A stretch of DNA of 21,244 nt, taken from positions 1-21,244 of the IMG/VR virus record IMGVR_UViG_3300008259_004012; one strand, written 5' to 3'. This document shows positions 7,905 through 14,069 of this stretch, piece after piece. The notes beneath the pieces were generated by a model. That model did no database searches. It was not told where the DNA came from and worked only from the letters and a program-made list of their open reading frames with translations. The position numbers were made by a program, and so were the translations under genes. Origin of the DNA: a virus. Position 1 is the first letter of the stretch. Every line of letters begins with the position of its first letter.

Positions 7905-7982
7905 ATGACTCAAAAAAATATTTCCAAACCCGTTCTAAATCAACGCTACAGCGTTGGTTACCGTAAAGGTTTTGAGTATTAA
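7905..7982 (+). CDS. Possible 25-residue leader peptide before nrdA
   Basis: An ATG 19 bases after the predicted transcript start opens a short frame encoding MTQKNISKPVLNQRYSVGYR and five more residues, ending KGFEY before TAA. AAGG (7898-7901) lies just upstream, though only three bases separate it from the ATG. The composition looks like a real peptide, but the frame is short. The same bases can form an RNA structure, so protein-coding and RNA roles compete here. Confidence 0.35.
   Translation: MTQKNISKPVLNQRYSVGYRKGFEY
7909..7976 (+). promoter_or_regulatory. Structured leader RNA candidate upstream of nrdA
   Basis: CTCAAAA (7909-7915) pairs with TTTTGAG (7970-7976), closing an element of about 68 nt. 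It contains a perfect 6-bp hairpin, CAACGC (7941-7946) with GCGTTG (7951-7956), around a TACA loop. Flanking AAT and ATT can extend the outer stem beyond an internal loop. It lies in the leader of a ribonucleotide reductase gene, a place where nucleotide-sensing elements are plausible. I cannot match it to a known riboswitch class. Confidence 0.4.
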
Positions 7983-7992
7983 AGATAGTCAC

Positions 7993-7998
7993 TAAATA
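7993..7998 (+). promoter_or_regulatory. Candidate late-type promoter (CTAAATA) before nrdA
   Basis: A TAAATA motif lies 48 bases upstream of the nrdA ATG. It could give a second, late transcript of the nrd module that skips the structured leader. Confidence 0.35.
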
Positions 7999-8045
7999 CT
8001 TCCTAAAACAGAATAACCTCAATCAACTAACCGAGCGAAACAGAG

Positions 8046-8753
8046 ATGAATAATATTACAGTAATTAAAAGATCAGGTAAAAAAGAGCCACTAGCAGTGG
8101 AAAAGTGGCAAGCTCAGATTGCTAAAGTTTGTAGTGGGATAGCTGATGTAAGTCAGTCAATGATAGAAATTAAAAGTCAGCCCCATTTTTATGACGGCAT
8201 TACAACACAAGAAATTGATGACATAACCTTACGTGCCATTGTTGATTTGATTGACGTTGAACACAATCCAGATGTTGGTCATACTAACTACCAATTTGTA
8301 GCTGGCAAACAACGTTTGAGCATGTTACGCAAAGATGTATACGGTGACTACCAAGTTCCACACCTTTATGAAATTGTTAAAAAGAATGTTAACGTGGGAC
8401 TTTATACGGCGGAACTTCTTAATTGGTATAGCGAAGAAGATTGGAATCGAATGAACGACATGCTGGATCACGAAAAAGATGAACAGTACAGTTATGCGGC
8501 TATTGAGCAGTTAATAGAAAAATATTTGGTACGCAATCGTGCGACAAAGGAAATTTATGAAACTCCCCAGATTAGATATATGGTGGCAGCAGCAACAGTC
8601 TTCCATAAAGAAGAACCGAATAGTGCAAGGATGCGTTACATTAAAGAATATTATCAAGCAGCATCCGATGGTTTGCAACTAAGCAGTTTTCTAGTTGTGT
8701 GCTTATCCGCAGTGACGACGATTTGGATAGCATATTTGCTTCTGGTGAAATGA
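8046..8753 (+). CDS. nrdA: Ribonucleotide reductase alpha subunit, N-terminal fragment (frame broken)
   Basis: The first 211 or so codons encode the start of a class I ribonucleotide reductase large subunit. This comprises an ATP-cone (ITVIKRSGKKEPLAVEKWQ, then YQFVAGKQRLSMLRKDVYG) and the start of the catalytic barrel, up to YYQAASDGLQLS. After about position 8680 the frame reads into roughly 23 unrelated hydrophobic residues and stops at 8753. The true continuation (QFSSCVLI) lies in another frame from 8684. By comparison with E. coli and T4 NrdA, the conserved segment LPTPIMxGVRTP between them is missing, which corresponds to about 43 nt. The Shine-Dalgarno is weak. Expression probably comes from the promoter at 7851. 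Confidence 0.85.
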   Translation: MNNITVIKRSGKKEPLAVEKWQAQIAKVCSGIADVSQSMIEIKSQPHFYDGITTQEIDDITLRAIVDLIDVEHNPDVGHTNYQFVAGKQRLSMLRKDVYGDYQVPHLYEIVKKNVNVGLYTAELLNWYSEEDWNRMNDMLDHEKDEQYSYAAIEQLIEKYLVRNRATKEIYETPQIRYMVAAATVFHKEEPNSARMRYIKEYYQAASDGLQLSSFLVVCLSAVTTIWIAYLLLVK

Positions 8754-10354
8754 TGGCTAAGTATGCCAGTAAGCGAGCGGGGATTGGATTGGAAATCGGT
8801 CGACTACGCCCATTGGGCTCCCCGATCCGTGGCGGAGAGATCATGCACACCGGCATGATACCTTTCCTTAAAAAGTGGTTTGGTGATCTGCGCTCATGCT
8901 CACAAGGAGGTATTCGAAATGCAAGTGCTACTGTATTCTATCCTATTTGGCATCATCAGTTTGATGACCTTATTGTTCTTAAAAACAATCAAGGAACAGA
9001 GGAAACCCGAGTCCGTCATATGGATTATGGGGTTGTGCTTAGTGCCTTCTTCTGGAGACGATTTAAAAACAAAGAAAACATAACATTCTTTGATCCTAAC
9101 GAAGTACCAGATTTATATGAAGCATTCTATTCAAACACAGAAAAGTTTGAACAACTATATGTAAAATATGAAAAGCAATCTGGTTTGCGTAAAAAAACTA
9201 TGAACGCTGAAGAAGTATTTAAAAGCGGTATACTAAAAGAACGTACTGACACTGGACGTATCTATCTAGTGTTTGTTGACAACGTGATGAATCAAGGACC
9301 TTTTGATCCTGAATATCACACCATTTATCAGAGTAACCTTTGCTGTGAAATTCTACTACCTACTAAGCCCTTTAAACGTTTGGATGACGATACTGGTCGT
9401 ATCGCTTTATGCACGTTGGGATCAATCAACTGGGGTGCTTTCCGTAATCCGGAAGACATGCGTCGCGCTTGTCGTATTCTTCAGCGTAGCCTTTGCAATA
9501 TATTGGACTACCAAGACTTTTTATCAATACAATCTAAACTCAGTAATGATGAGATCCAACCACTAGGTATTGGTGTTACTAACTTAGCCTATTGGCATGC
9601 TAAACGTGGACTACGCTACGGTGACAAAGATGCCCTACAAGATGTTAAATCTTGGATGGAACATCAAGCATTCTACTTAACGGAAGCAACAGTTGAGTTG
9701 GCTAAAGAACGAGGTGCTTGCTTACATAGTGATAAGACACGTTACGGCCAGGGTACGTTTCCGTGGGAGCTAAGAGCCAAAGGTGCTAATGAACTAGCAG
9801 ACTTTACCCCAGAACTAGATTGGGAAACTCTACGTGCTAATATGAAGCAGTATGGTGTTCGCAATGCTACACTTATGGCAATTGCTCCAGTAGAATCATC
9901 TAGTGTTGTTATTAACAGTACTAACGGAATTGAAATGCCAATGAGTTTAATTAGTACTAAAGAATCAAAAGCAGGTAGTTTCACACAAGTAGTTCCAGAG
10001 TATCACAAACTTAAAAACAAATATCAAATGATGTGGGAACAAAAAGATTGTGCTGGCTACTTGAAGACTGCGGCAGTACTTGCAGCTTACGTAGACCAAT
10101 CAATTAGTACAAATACTTTCTATAATCCAGCACACTTTCCAGAACGTAAAGTACCAACTACATTGATTGCTAAAAATTTGATGCAAGCACACATGTGGGG
10201 ATTAAAAACATTCTACTACAGTCTAATTAACAAGGCAGGCAGTAGAGCAGTAGAAGTAGCTCAAGAAGTAAATGGACATGCCACAGCAGGCATGAACGGA
10301 CATCATGTAGATGTAGAATTGTTAGAAGAAGATTGCGAGGCATGTAAACTATAA
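8699..10354 (+). CDS. nrdA: Ribonucleotide reductase alpha subunit, catalytic C-terminal part
   Basis: This frame, open from 8645 and homologous from TKQFSSC at 8678, carries most of the NrdA catalytic domain. Visible features are SSC (E. coli Cys225), RAGIGLEIGRLRPLGSPIRG, SCSQGGIR, SNLCCEI (Asn437/Cys439/Glu441 equivalents), IALCTLGS (Cys462), the Tyr pair in KTFYY, and the redox tail CEACKL at the C-terminus. The GTG at 8699 lies inside the conserved block and is unlikely to be a true start. The piece is best read as the second half of a gene split by a deletion. Its stop overlaps the ATG of the next ORF (TAATG). As read, no active enzyme is expected unless the break is an error. Confidence 0.88.
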   Translation: MLIRSDDDLDSIFASGEMMAKYASKRAGIGLEIGRLRPLGSPIRGGEIMHTGMIPFLKKWFGDLRSCSQGGIRNASATVFYPIWHHQFDDLIVLKNNQGTEETRVRHMDYGVVLSAFFWRRFKNKENITFFDPNEVPDLYEAFYSNTEKFEQLYVKYEKQSGLRKKTMNAEEVFKSGILKERTDTGRIYLVFVDNVMNQGPFDPEYHTIYQSNLCCEILLPTKPFKRLDDDTGRIALCTLGSINWGAFRNPEDMRRACRILQRSLCNILDYQDFLSIQSKLSNDEIQPLGIGVTNLAYWHAKRGLRYGDKDALQDVKSWMEHQAFYLTEATVELAKERGACLHSDKTRYGQGTFPWELRAKGANELADFTPELDWETLRANMKQYGVRNATLMAIAPVESSSVVINSTNGIEMPMSLISTKESKAGSFTQVVPEYHKLKNKYQMMWEQKDCAGYLKTAAVLAAYVDQSISTNTFYNPAHFPERKVPTTLIAKNLMQAHMWGLKTFYYSLINKAGSRAVEVAQEVNGHATAGMNGHHVDVELLEEDCEACKL

Positions 10355-10527
10355 TGGACGCATACGACTTACATCAAGAATTATTTAAGGCTTGGCAAGA
10401 ATTAGCACACAGGCCAGATGCTGGTGCTATAAAAAAGACTTGGGCTGAACTTCCTGTATATGTTGACGGGAAACAAGTTAAGAGAGTAGTAATAGTAGAC
10501 GGACAAATAACATTGGAAACAAAATGA
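10354..10527 (+). CDS. 57-residue ORF coupled between nrdA and nrdB
   Basis: An ATG sharing its A with the nrdA stop opens a 57-codon frame, MDAYDLHQELFKAWQELAHR onward, ending in VVIVDGQITLETK. It stops inside the nrdB start (ATGA). Overlap at both ends is typical of translationally coupled phage genes. I do not recognise the family. It is predicted to be an N-terminal helix followed by short beta strands. Its place inside the operon suggests a link to nucleotide reduction, but that is inference only. Confidence 0.65.
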   Translation: MDAYDLHQELFKAWQELAHRPDAGAIKKTWAELPVYVDGKQVKRVVIVDGQITLETK

Positions 10528-11549
10528 GTCAAGCACAATATAACTTACACACAAAGACAGACTATCTCAATCGCAAAATGTTCTTGGATCCAGCAGGTCC
10601 AGTAACTATTCAACGTTTTGAAGAAGTCAAGTACAAAAAAATAGCAGACTTTGAAACAACAGCACGTGGTTTCTTTTGGGTACCAGAAGAAATTAGCCTA
10701 AGCAAAGACGCTAATGATTTTAAAGATGCTAGCGAAGCAGTCAAACACATTTTTACCAGTAACCTATTACGTCAAACTGCATTAGATAGTTTGCAAGGTC
10801 GTGGACCTAGTCAAATCTTTACTCCAGTTGTAAGCCTACCAGAACTAGAAGCACTGGTCTATAACTGGACATTCTTTGAGACTAATATTCACAGTCGTAG
10901 TTACAGTCATATTATTCGTAACATTTACAATGTACCAAAAGAAGTGTTTAACACTATTCACGATACACAAGAAATTGTTGACATGGCAAGTAGTGTAGGC
11001 AAGTATTATGATGATTTACACATTATTAACTGTCGTAAAGAAGCAGGTGAAAAGATTAATGAACGCACACACATTAAGGCAATTTGGCTAGCGTTGAATG
11101 CCAGCTATGCACTAGAAGCATTTCGATTTATGGTATCGTTTGCCACAAGTCTAGCAATGGTTGAAAACAAAATCTTTATTGGTAATGGCAACATTATCAG
11201 TCTAATCCTACAAGACGAACTACTACATAAAGGCTGGACAGCTTTCTTAATTAATCAAGCGGTTAAAGAAGATCCTCGGTTTGCCGAAATAAAAGCAGAA
11301 TGCGAACAAGAAGTTTATAATTTGTACATGGACGTTATACGAGAAGAAAAGGAATGGGCCGATTATCTATTTAAGAAAGGTCCTGTAATTGGTTTGAACG
11401 CTAATATTCTTAAAGACTTTGTAGATTATACAGCATTTGGTGCTTTAAAAGATATTGGCATAAAATATCAACATTCAGCACCAAAATCTACACCTATCCC
11501 TTGGTTTAATAAACATAGCGATACAAGGACAGAGCAAAAGCACTTCTAG
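10524..11549 (+). CDS. nrdB: Ribonucleotide reductase beta subunit, C-terminal tail missing
   Basis: A 341-residue class Ia R2 protein, the partner that makes the tyrosyl radical. Iron ligands and the radical site are visible: LDSLQGR (Asp84), FFETNIHSRSY (Glu115, His118, Tyr122), ALEAFRF (Glu204) and QDELLH (Glu238, His241). The Glu-His spacing holds one more residue than the E. coli ETIH. Homology runs to STPIPWFNKHSD, after which the frame reads into glutaredoxin sequence and stops. The flexible C-terminal tail of R2, which binds NrdA and carries the radical-transfer Tyr, is absent, as E. coli R2 has about 375 residues. ATGA overlap with the preceding ORF. Confidence 0.9.
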   Translation: MSQAQYNLHTKTDYLNRKMFLDPAGPVTIQRFEEVKYKKIADFETTARGFFWVPEEISLSKDANDFKDASEAVKHIFTSNLLRQTALDSLQGRGPSQIFTPVVSLPELEALVYNWTFFETNIHSRSYSHIIRNIYNVPKEVFNTIHDTQEIVDMASSVGKYYDDLHIINCRKEAGEKINERTHIKAIWLALNASYALEAFRFMVSFATSLAMVENKIFIGNGNIISLILQDELLHKGWTAFLINQAVKEDPRFAEIKAECEQEVYNLYMDVIREEKEWADYLFKKGPVIGLNANILKDFVDYTAFGALKDIGIKYQHSAPKSTPIPWFNKHSDTRTEQKHF

Positions 11550-11731
11550 AATCAAAGGGTATTGAATTTAAAACAGTAAATATCCAAGATGAACCAGATG
11601 CACGTGAGTTCTTAGTGGACCAGGGTTTGCGTTCAGTTCCACAAATTTTTAAAGATGGTATACTATTGCCAGGCGGATATCAGGGTCTAGCAGGAAAGCC
11701 AGAAGAATTTTTTAAAACACTAAAGGGATAA
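11519..11731 (+). pseudogene. Glutaredoxin, 5'-truncated remnant
   Basis: From 11519 an otherwise start-less frame of 70 codons encodes the C-terminal two thirds of a glutaredoxin. It includes DRAKALLESKGIEF, then VPQIFKDG (the cis-Pro TVP/SVP motif) and GGYQGLAG (the GG motif that contacts glutathione). The beginning of the fold, with its first strand and CxxC active site, is missing. No ATG, GTG or Shine-Dalgarno serves this frame. It overlaps the last codons of nrdB in another frame, so one deletion probably removed both the nrdB tail and the glutaredoxin start. An intact protein would reduce the NrdA redox tail. Confidence 0.75.
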
Positions 11732-11732
11732 T

Positions 11733-12023
11733 ATGTTAATTGATAAAGGTGTAACAGTAGGTGAAGTAATCACGTTTAAACTAACAAGCGGTGAAGAATT
11801 AGTTGCAAAACTAGTAGAAGAAACAACAAACTATTACAAGTTAAGTAAACCAATGGTTATTGGCATGGGTCAAAAAGGCCCAGGCTTGATGCCTTACTTG
11901 TTTACAGTAAGTCCAGATAAAGAAATCAAACTGTCTAAAACTACAGTTACAGTCTGTGAACCAACTGATAAAGGATTCGCAGATCAATTTATCGAAAGTA
12001 CAACTGGTATAAAACTAGCATAA
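11733..12023 (+). CDS. Small conserved phage protein, possibly Sm-like
   Basis: A 96-residue protein. The N-terminal 50 residues (VGEVITFKLTSGEELVAKLV onward) have the strand-turn-strand pattern of a small Sm-like beta barrel, and the C-terminal half is also beta-rich. I recall a similar small protein as common in T4-like marine phages but know no function. AAGGGA (11723-11728) provides a Shine-Dalgarno, and the gene begins 2 bases after the glutaredoxin remnant ends. Confidence 0.7.
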   Translation: MLIDKGVTVGEVITFKLTSGEELVAKLVEETTNYYKLSKPMVIGMGQKGPGLMPYLFTVSPDKEIKLSKTTVTVCEPTDKGFADQFIESTTGIKLA

Positions 12024-12026
12024 ATA
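12021..12026 (+). promoter_or_regulatory. Late-type promoter CATAAATA
   Basis: TAAATA begins at the stop codon of the preceding gene, with predicted +1 near 12032. GGAG (12039-12042) lies in the short leader before the ATG at 12050. Confidence 0.6.
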
Positions 12027-12049
12027 TTATTTTATAGCGGAGAAATAAT

Positions 12050-12763
12050 ATGCCAGGTACTCTTTTACAAGCAACGTTTGCAACCGGTGGTTCGATAACT
12101 GTTAATGACGATGTTGCAGTAGCGGCAATTACAGCCTTAACTGCCCAACTTACTACATTAAATGCTCGAATTGGGTTACCAGCTGCACCTGGGACATTAT
12201 CTGCTCTCTCAGCAGTACAAGCCGCATCCTTAAATGATATGGCTACACTCATGGCATCCATGGTGGATCAACAAAAACAAATTGTAGAAAGTCTTGGAAT
12301 TATACAATTTGCTTTAACCGGCATATCAACAAACGTTGGACAGGGTGTAACAACTGCTCAATTAGCATACATCGATCAAGTTCAACAAAATCAATTCGAT
12401 CAAGCAACAACTAATGCTGCACTTGAAAGAGCTGAATTACCTCCAACAGAAGTTCCCGAGTCAAAGTTAGGCGAAACTATTGTAAAAACAGTAGACAATG
12501 TTTCAATTTTTCAATTACAAAGTCAAGTTGCCAGCACTACTACTACTGGAATTACTTTTGTTCAGGATCAAGTTGTAAAAGGTGGAACTTGGTTAGTTAG
12601 CACAGGATGGACAGCAGCTGGTGGCCCAACCCTAGTTAAGGCAGTTAAGAAGTTTTTCAAAATCACAGATCCTCAACTAAAAGAAAAAGCTGCCGAAGCA
12701 AACAGTGTTGCTCGAGGCAAACTACTTGGAATTCCTCAAGTAGAAGCTCCACCGGAGCCTTAA
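12050..12763 (+). CDS. Probable virion protein
   Basis: A 237-residue protein of unrecognised family. Residues 1-130 are rich in Ala, Thr and Gln with a helical heptad-like stretch (MVDQQKQIVESLGIIQFALT). The C-terminal part (VKAVKKFFKITDPQLKEKAA) is basic and helical. It has no signal peptide, and one weakly hydrophobic stretch is too polar to be a membrane span. It is driven by a late-type promoter with a good Shine-Dalgarno and sits directly before the PAAR gene, so a baseplate or tail role is likely by context. Confidence 0.7.
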   Translation: MPGTLLQATFATGGSITVNDDVAVAAITALTAQLTTLNARIGLPAAPGTLSALSAVQAASLNDMATLMASMVDQQKQIVESLGIIQFALTGISTNVGQGVTTAQLAYIDQVQQNQFDQATTNAALERAELPPTEVPESKLGETIVKTVDNVSIFQLQSQVASTTTTGITFVQDQVVKGGTWLVSTGWTAAGGPTLVKAVKKFFKITDPQLKEKAAEANSVARGKLLGIPQVEAPPEP

Positions 12764-12764
12764 T

Positions 12765-13019
12765 ATGTCTAAGGATAGCGTTGCTCGAGTTGGTAAAGAT
12801 ACCGGTAGTCTTCGCATCTTTTCTTCTGGTTCAACTACAGTTATAACCAATGATGCCAAAACCGTTTTTTATACTTCGGCTAATTCTAATGGAGCAACTG
12901 TAGTAGCACCATCAACAACGGTATTCATTGAAGACAAGGGCATTGGACGGGAAAGTGATGGTATGAGTGACGGTGGTGTAATCAATACCGGCAGTACCAA
13001 TGTATTCGCCGGAAAGTAA
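12765..13019 (+). CDS. PAAR-like spike-tip protein
   Basis: An 84-residue protein whose repeated short segments match the PAAR fold: SVARVGKDTG at the start, STTVFIEDKGIGRESDG in the middle and GGVINTGSTNVFAGK at the end. PAAR proteins form the sharp metal-stabilised tip of contractile-tail spikes. The central segment is longer and less classical than in textbook PAAR proteins, and the usual His/Cys metal ligands are hard to place, so it may be a phage-type PAAR-like variant. It starts one base after the preceding stop and is probably co-translated. Confidence 0.75.
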   Translation: MSKDSVARVGKDTGSLRIFSSGSTTVITNDAKTVFYTSANSNGATVVAPSTTVFIEDKGIGRESDGMSDGGVINTGSTNVFAGK

Positions 13020-13033
13020 GCTAACCATTTTTT

Positions 13034-13063
13034 TTGACAATAAGTATAAAGCCCTGCTATAGT
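13034..13063 (+). promoter_or_regulatory. Sigma70-type promoter TTGACA-18-TATAGT with overlapping dyads
   Basis: Perfect TTGACA (13034-13039) and TATAGT (13058-13063) are 18 bases apart. The -10 box lies within the inverted repeat CTGCTA (13054-13059) / TAGCAG (13064-13069). A second dyad, GTGATT-A-AATCAC (13071-13083), lies at about the transcription start. These could be operators or mRNA 5' hairpins. Confidence 0.75.
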
Positions 13064-13100
13064 TAGCAGAGTGATTAAATCACTAATAAAGGAGAAAAAA

Positions 13101-13295
13101 ATGGCACAGAATAGACATTCAGAATTCACAGCAATCGTAGAAGCAATGGAAGGTGACTTTGAAAAATTCTACGATAAAGAAGTCGGCGCTGCAGGTACTC
13201 GTGTACGTAAACATCTACAAGAACTAGCCAAATTGTGCAAAGACGTTCGAAATGATGTAACAGCAGTTAAGAACGCTCGTAAAGACGCAAAATAA
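13101..13295 (+). CDS. Histone H1/Hc1-like DNA-binding protein
   Basis: A 64-residue basic protein. I choose the ATG at 13101 because of AAGGAG at 13089-13094. The core AGTRVRKHLQELAKLCKDVR matches the conserved helix of bacterial Hc1-type histone H1-like proteins (AAGTRxRKxLxxL). The acidic stretch before it (EAMEGDFEKFYDKE) and the basic end (VKNARKDAK) also fit. The family binds DNA and is known from chlamydiae and Bacteroidetes, and I recall it in T4-like phages. A role in compacting phage or host DNA is inferred. A strong host-type promoter suggests early, high expression. Confidence 0.75.
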   Translation: MAQNRHSEFTAIVEAMEGDFEKFYDKEVGAAGTRVRKHLQELAKLCKDVRNDVTAVKNARKDAK

Positions 13296-13298
13296 TCA

Positions 13299-13307
13299 GA
13301 TAAATAC
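13299..13307 (+). promoter_or_regulatory. Late-type promoter GATAAATAC, predicted leaderless start
   Basis: TAAATA (13301-13306) ends four bases before the iscU ATG at 13311. T4 spacing puts +1 at 13312, within one base of the start codon, and there is no Shine-Dalgarno. Confidence 0.55.
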
Positions 13308-13310
13308 TGT

Positions 13311-13715
13311 ATGGCATACAGTGATAAAGTAATTGATCATTATGAAAACCCTCGTAATGTGGGTAGCTTTGATAAGTCTGATCCTATGGTGGGTACCGGG
13401 ATGGTTGGCGCACCTGCTTGTGGCGATGTCATGAAATTACAAATTAAAGTTAACGATCAAGGAATTATTGAAGATGCTAAGTTTAAGACTTATGGTTGCG
13501 GAAGTGCTATTGCGAGTAGTTCACTGGTCACTGAATGGCTTAAGGGCAAAACACTTGACCAAGCAGGACAAATTAAGAATAGTGAAATTGCAACAGAACT
13601 TGCGCTCCCTCCGGTTAAAATACATTGTTCTATCCTAGCAGAAGATGCAATCAAAGCAGCCGTAAATGATTACCGTAACCGACACAGCCAAACAGAAAAT
13701 CAAAAAACTTCTTGA
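13311..13715 (+). CDS. iscU: Fe-S cluster scaffold protein IscU
   Basis: A 134-residue protein that follows bacterial IscU almost end to end: MAYSDKVIDHYENPRNVGSF, GAPACGDVMKLQIKV, KTYGCGSAIASSSLV and LPPVKIHCSILAEDAIKAA. All three cluster cysteines are present (ACGD, YGCG, HCS), as are the Asp after the first Cys and the LPPVK motif that HscA chaperones bind in E. coli. IscU receives sulphur from IscS and builds [2Fe-2S] clusters. The last 15 or so residues differ from the family because they are read out of frame over the iscA start. No IscS or HscA is in the window, so host partners are presumably used. The predicted mRNA is leaderless. Confidence 0.93.
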   Translation: MAYSDKVIDHYENPRNVGSFDKSDPMVGTGMVGAPACGDVMKLQIKVNDQGIIEDAKFKTYGCGSAIASSSLVTEWLKGKTLDQAGQIKNSEIATELALPPVKIHCSILAEDAIKAAVNDYRNRHSQTENQKTS

Positions 13716-13992
13716 AAAAAGAGGAAAAGGCATCGGCATTCGATTAGGCGTAAAAACAACCGGATGCAGTGGGTTAGCCTATACGATTGAATATGTAGAT
13801 ACTTACGAAGCAGAAGTTGGTGTGACGAATTTTGCTCAACCAGAATTTGCCGTACTGGTAGATGCAAAAAGTCTAGCTTACTTAAATGGATTAACAATCG
13901 ACTGGGTCCGCAACGGACTTAACGAAGGGTTCGATTTCGTCAATCCAAACGAACGTGATCGCTGCGGCTGCGGCGAATCATTTCGGGTATAA
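13666..13992 (+). CDS. iscA: A-type Fe-S carrier protein IscA
   Basis: A 108-residue HesB/IscA family protein with all three metal cysteines: GCSG (first) and CGCGES (second and third) near the C-terminus. Other family signatures are RLGVKTTGCSGLAYTIEYVD and GLNEGFDFVNPN. It accepts or delivers iron or Fe-S clusters. It starts 50 bases inside iscU in another frame and has no strong Shine-Dalgarno, so translation may depend on ribosomes finishing iscU. The deep overlap could be natural compaction or the result of a deletion joining the two genes. Confidence 0.92.
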   Translation: MITVTDTAKQKIKKLLEKRGKGIGIRLGVKTTGCSGLAYTIEYVDTYEAEVGVTNFAQPEFAVLVDAKSLAYLNGLTIDWVRNGLNEGFDFVNPNERDRCGCGESFRV

Positions 13993-14003
13993 ACCAAAAA
14001 TAC

Positions 14004-14032
14004 TTGACATATTAAATATAATCCAGTATACT
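14004..14032 (+). promoter_or_regulatory. Sigma70-type promoter TTGACA-17-TATACT
   Basis: Perfect TTGACA (14004-14009) and TATACT (14027-14032) are 17 bases apart. A TAAATA motif (14013-14018) lies inside the spacer, so early and late promoters may overlap here. The downstream leader carries GGAGAG (14054-14059). Confidence 0.75.
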
Positions 14033-14069
14033 ACTGGAATAGTTATTGTTTTTGGAGAGAAAATTGAGT

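Noticed and set aside
7905-7980. tRNA gene
   Set aside because: A 7-bp outer stem and a GTTCTAAATC-like stretch suggested a tRNA, but no anticodon arm or D arm can be placed on either strand.
9303-9566. Hydrophobic open frame inside nrdA
   Set aside because: It lies in another frame across the conserved catalytic core of NrdA (SNLCCEI to LDYQDF) and is a shadow of that gene.
13084-13096. Third ROSE-like thermometer before the H1-like gene
   Set aside because: It shares TAATAAAGGAGAA with the dnaK and hsp20 leaders but lacks the TTCTTGCT strand that would mask it.
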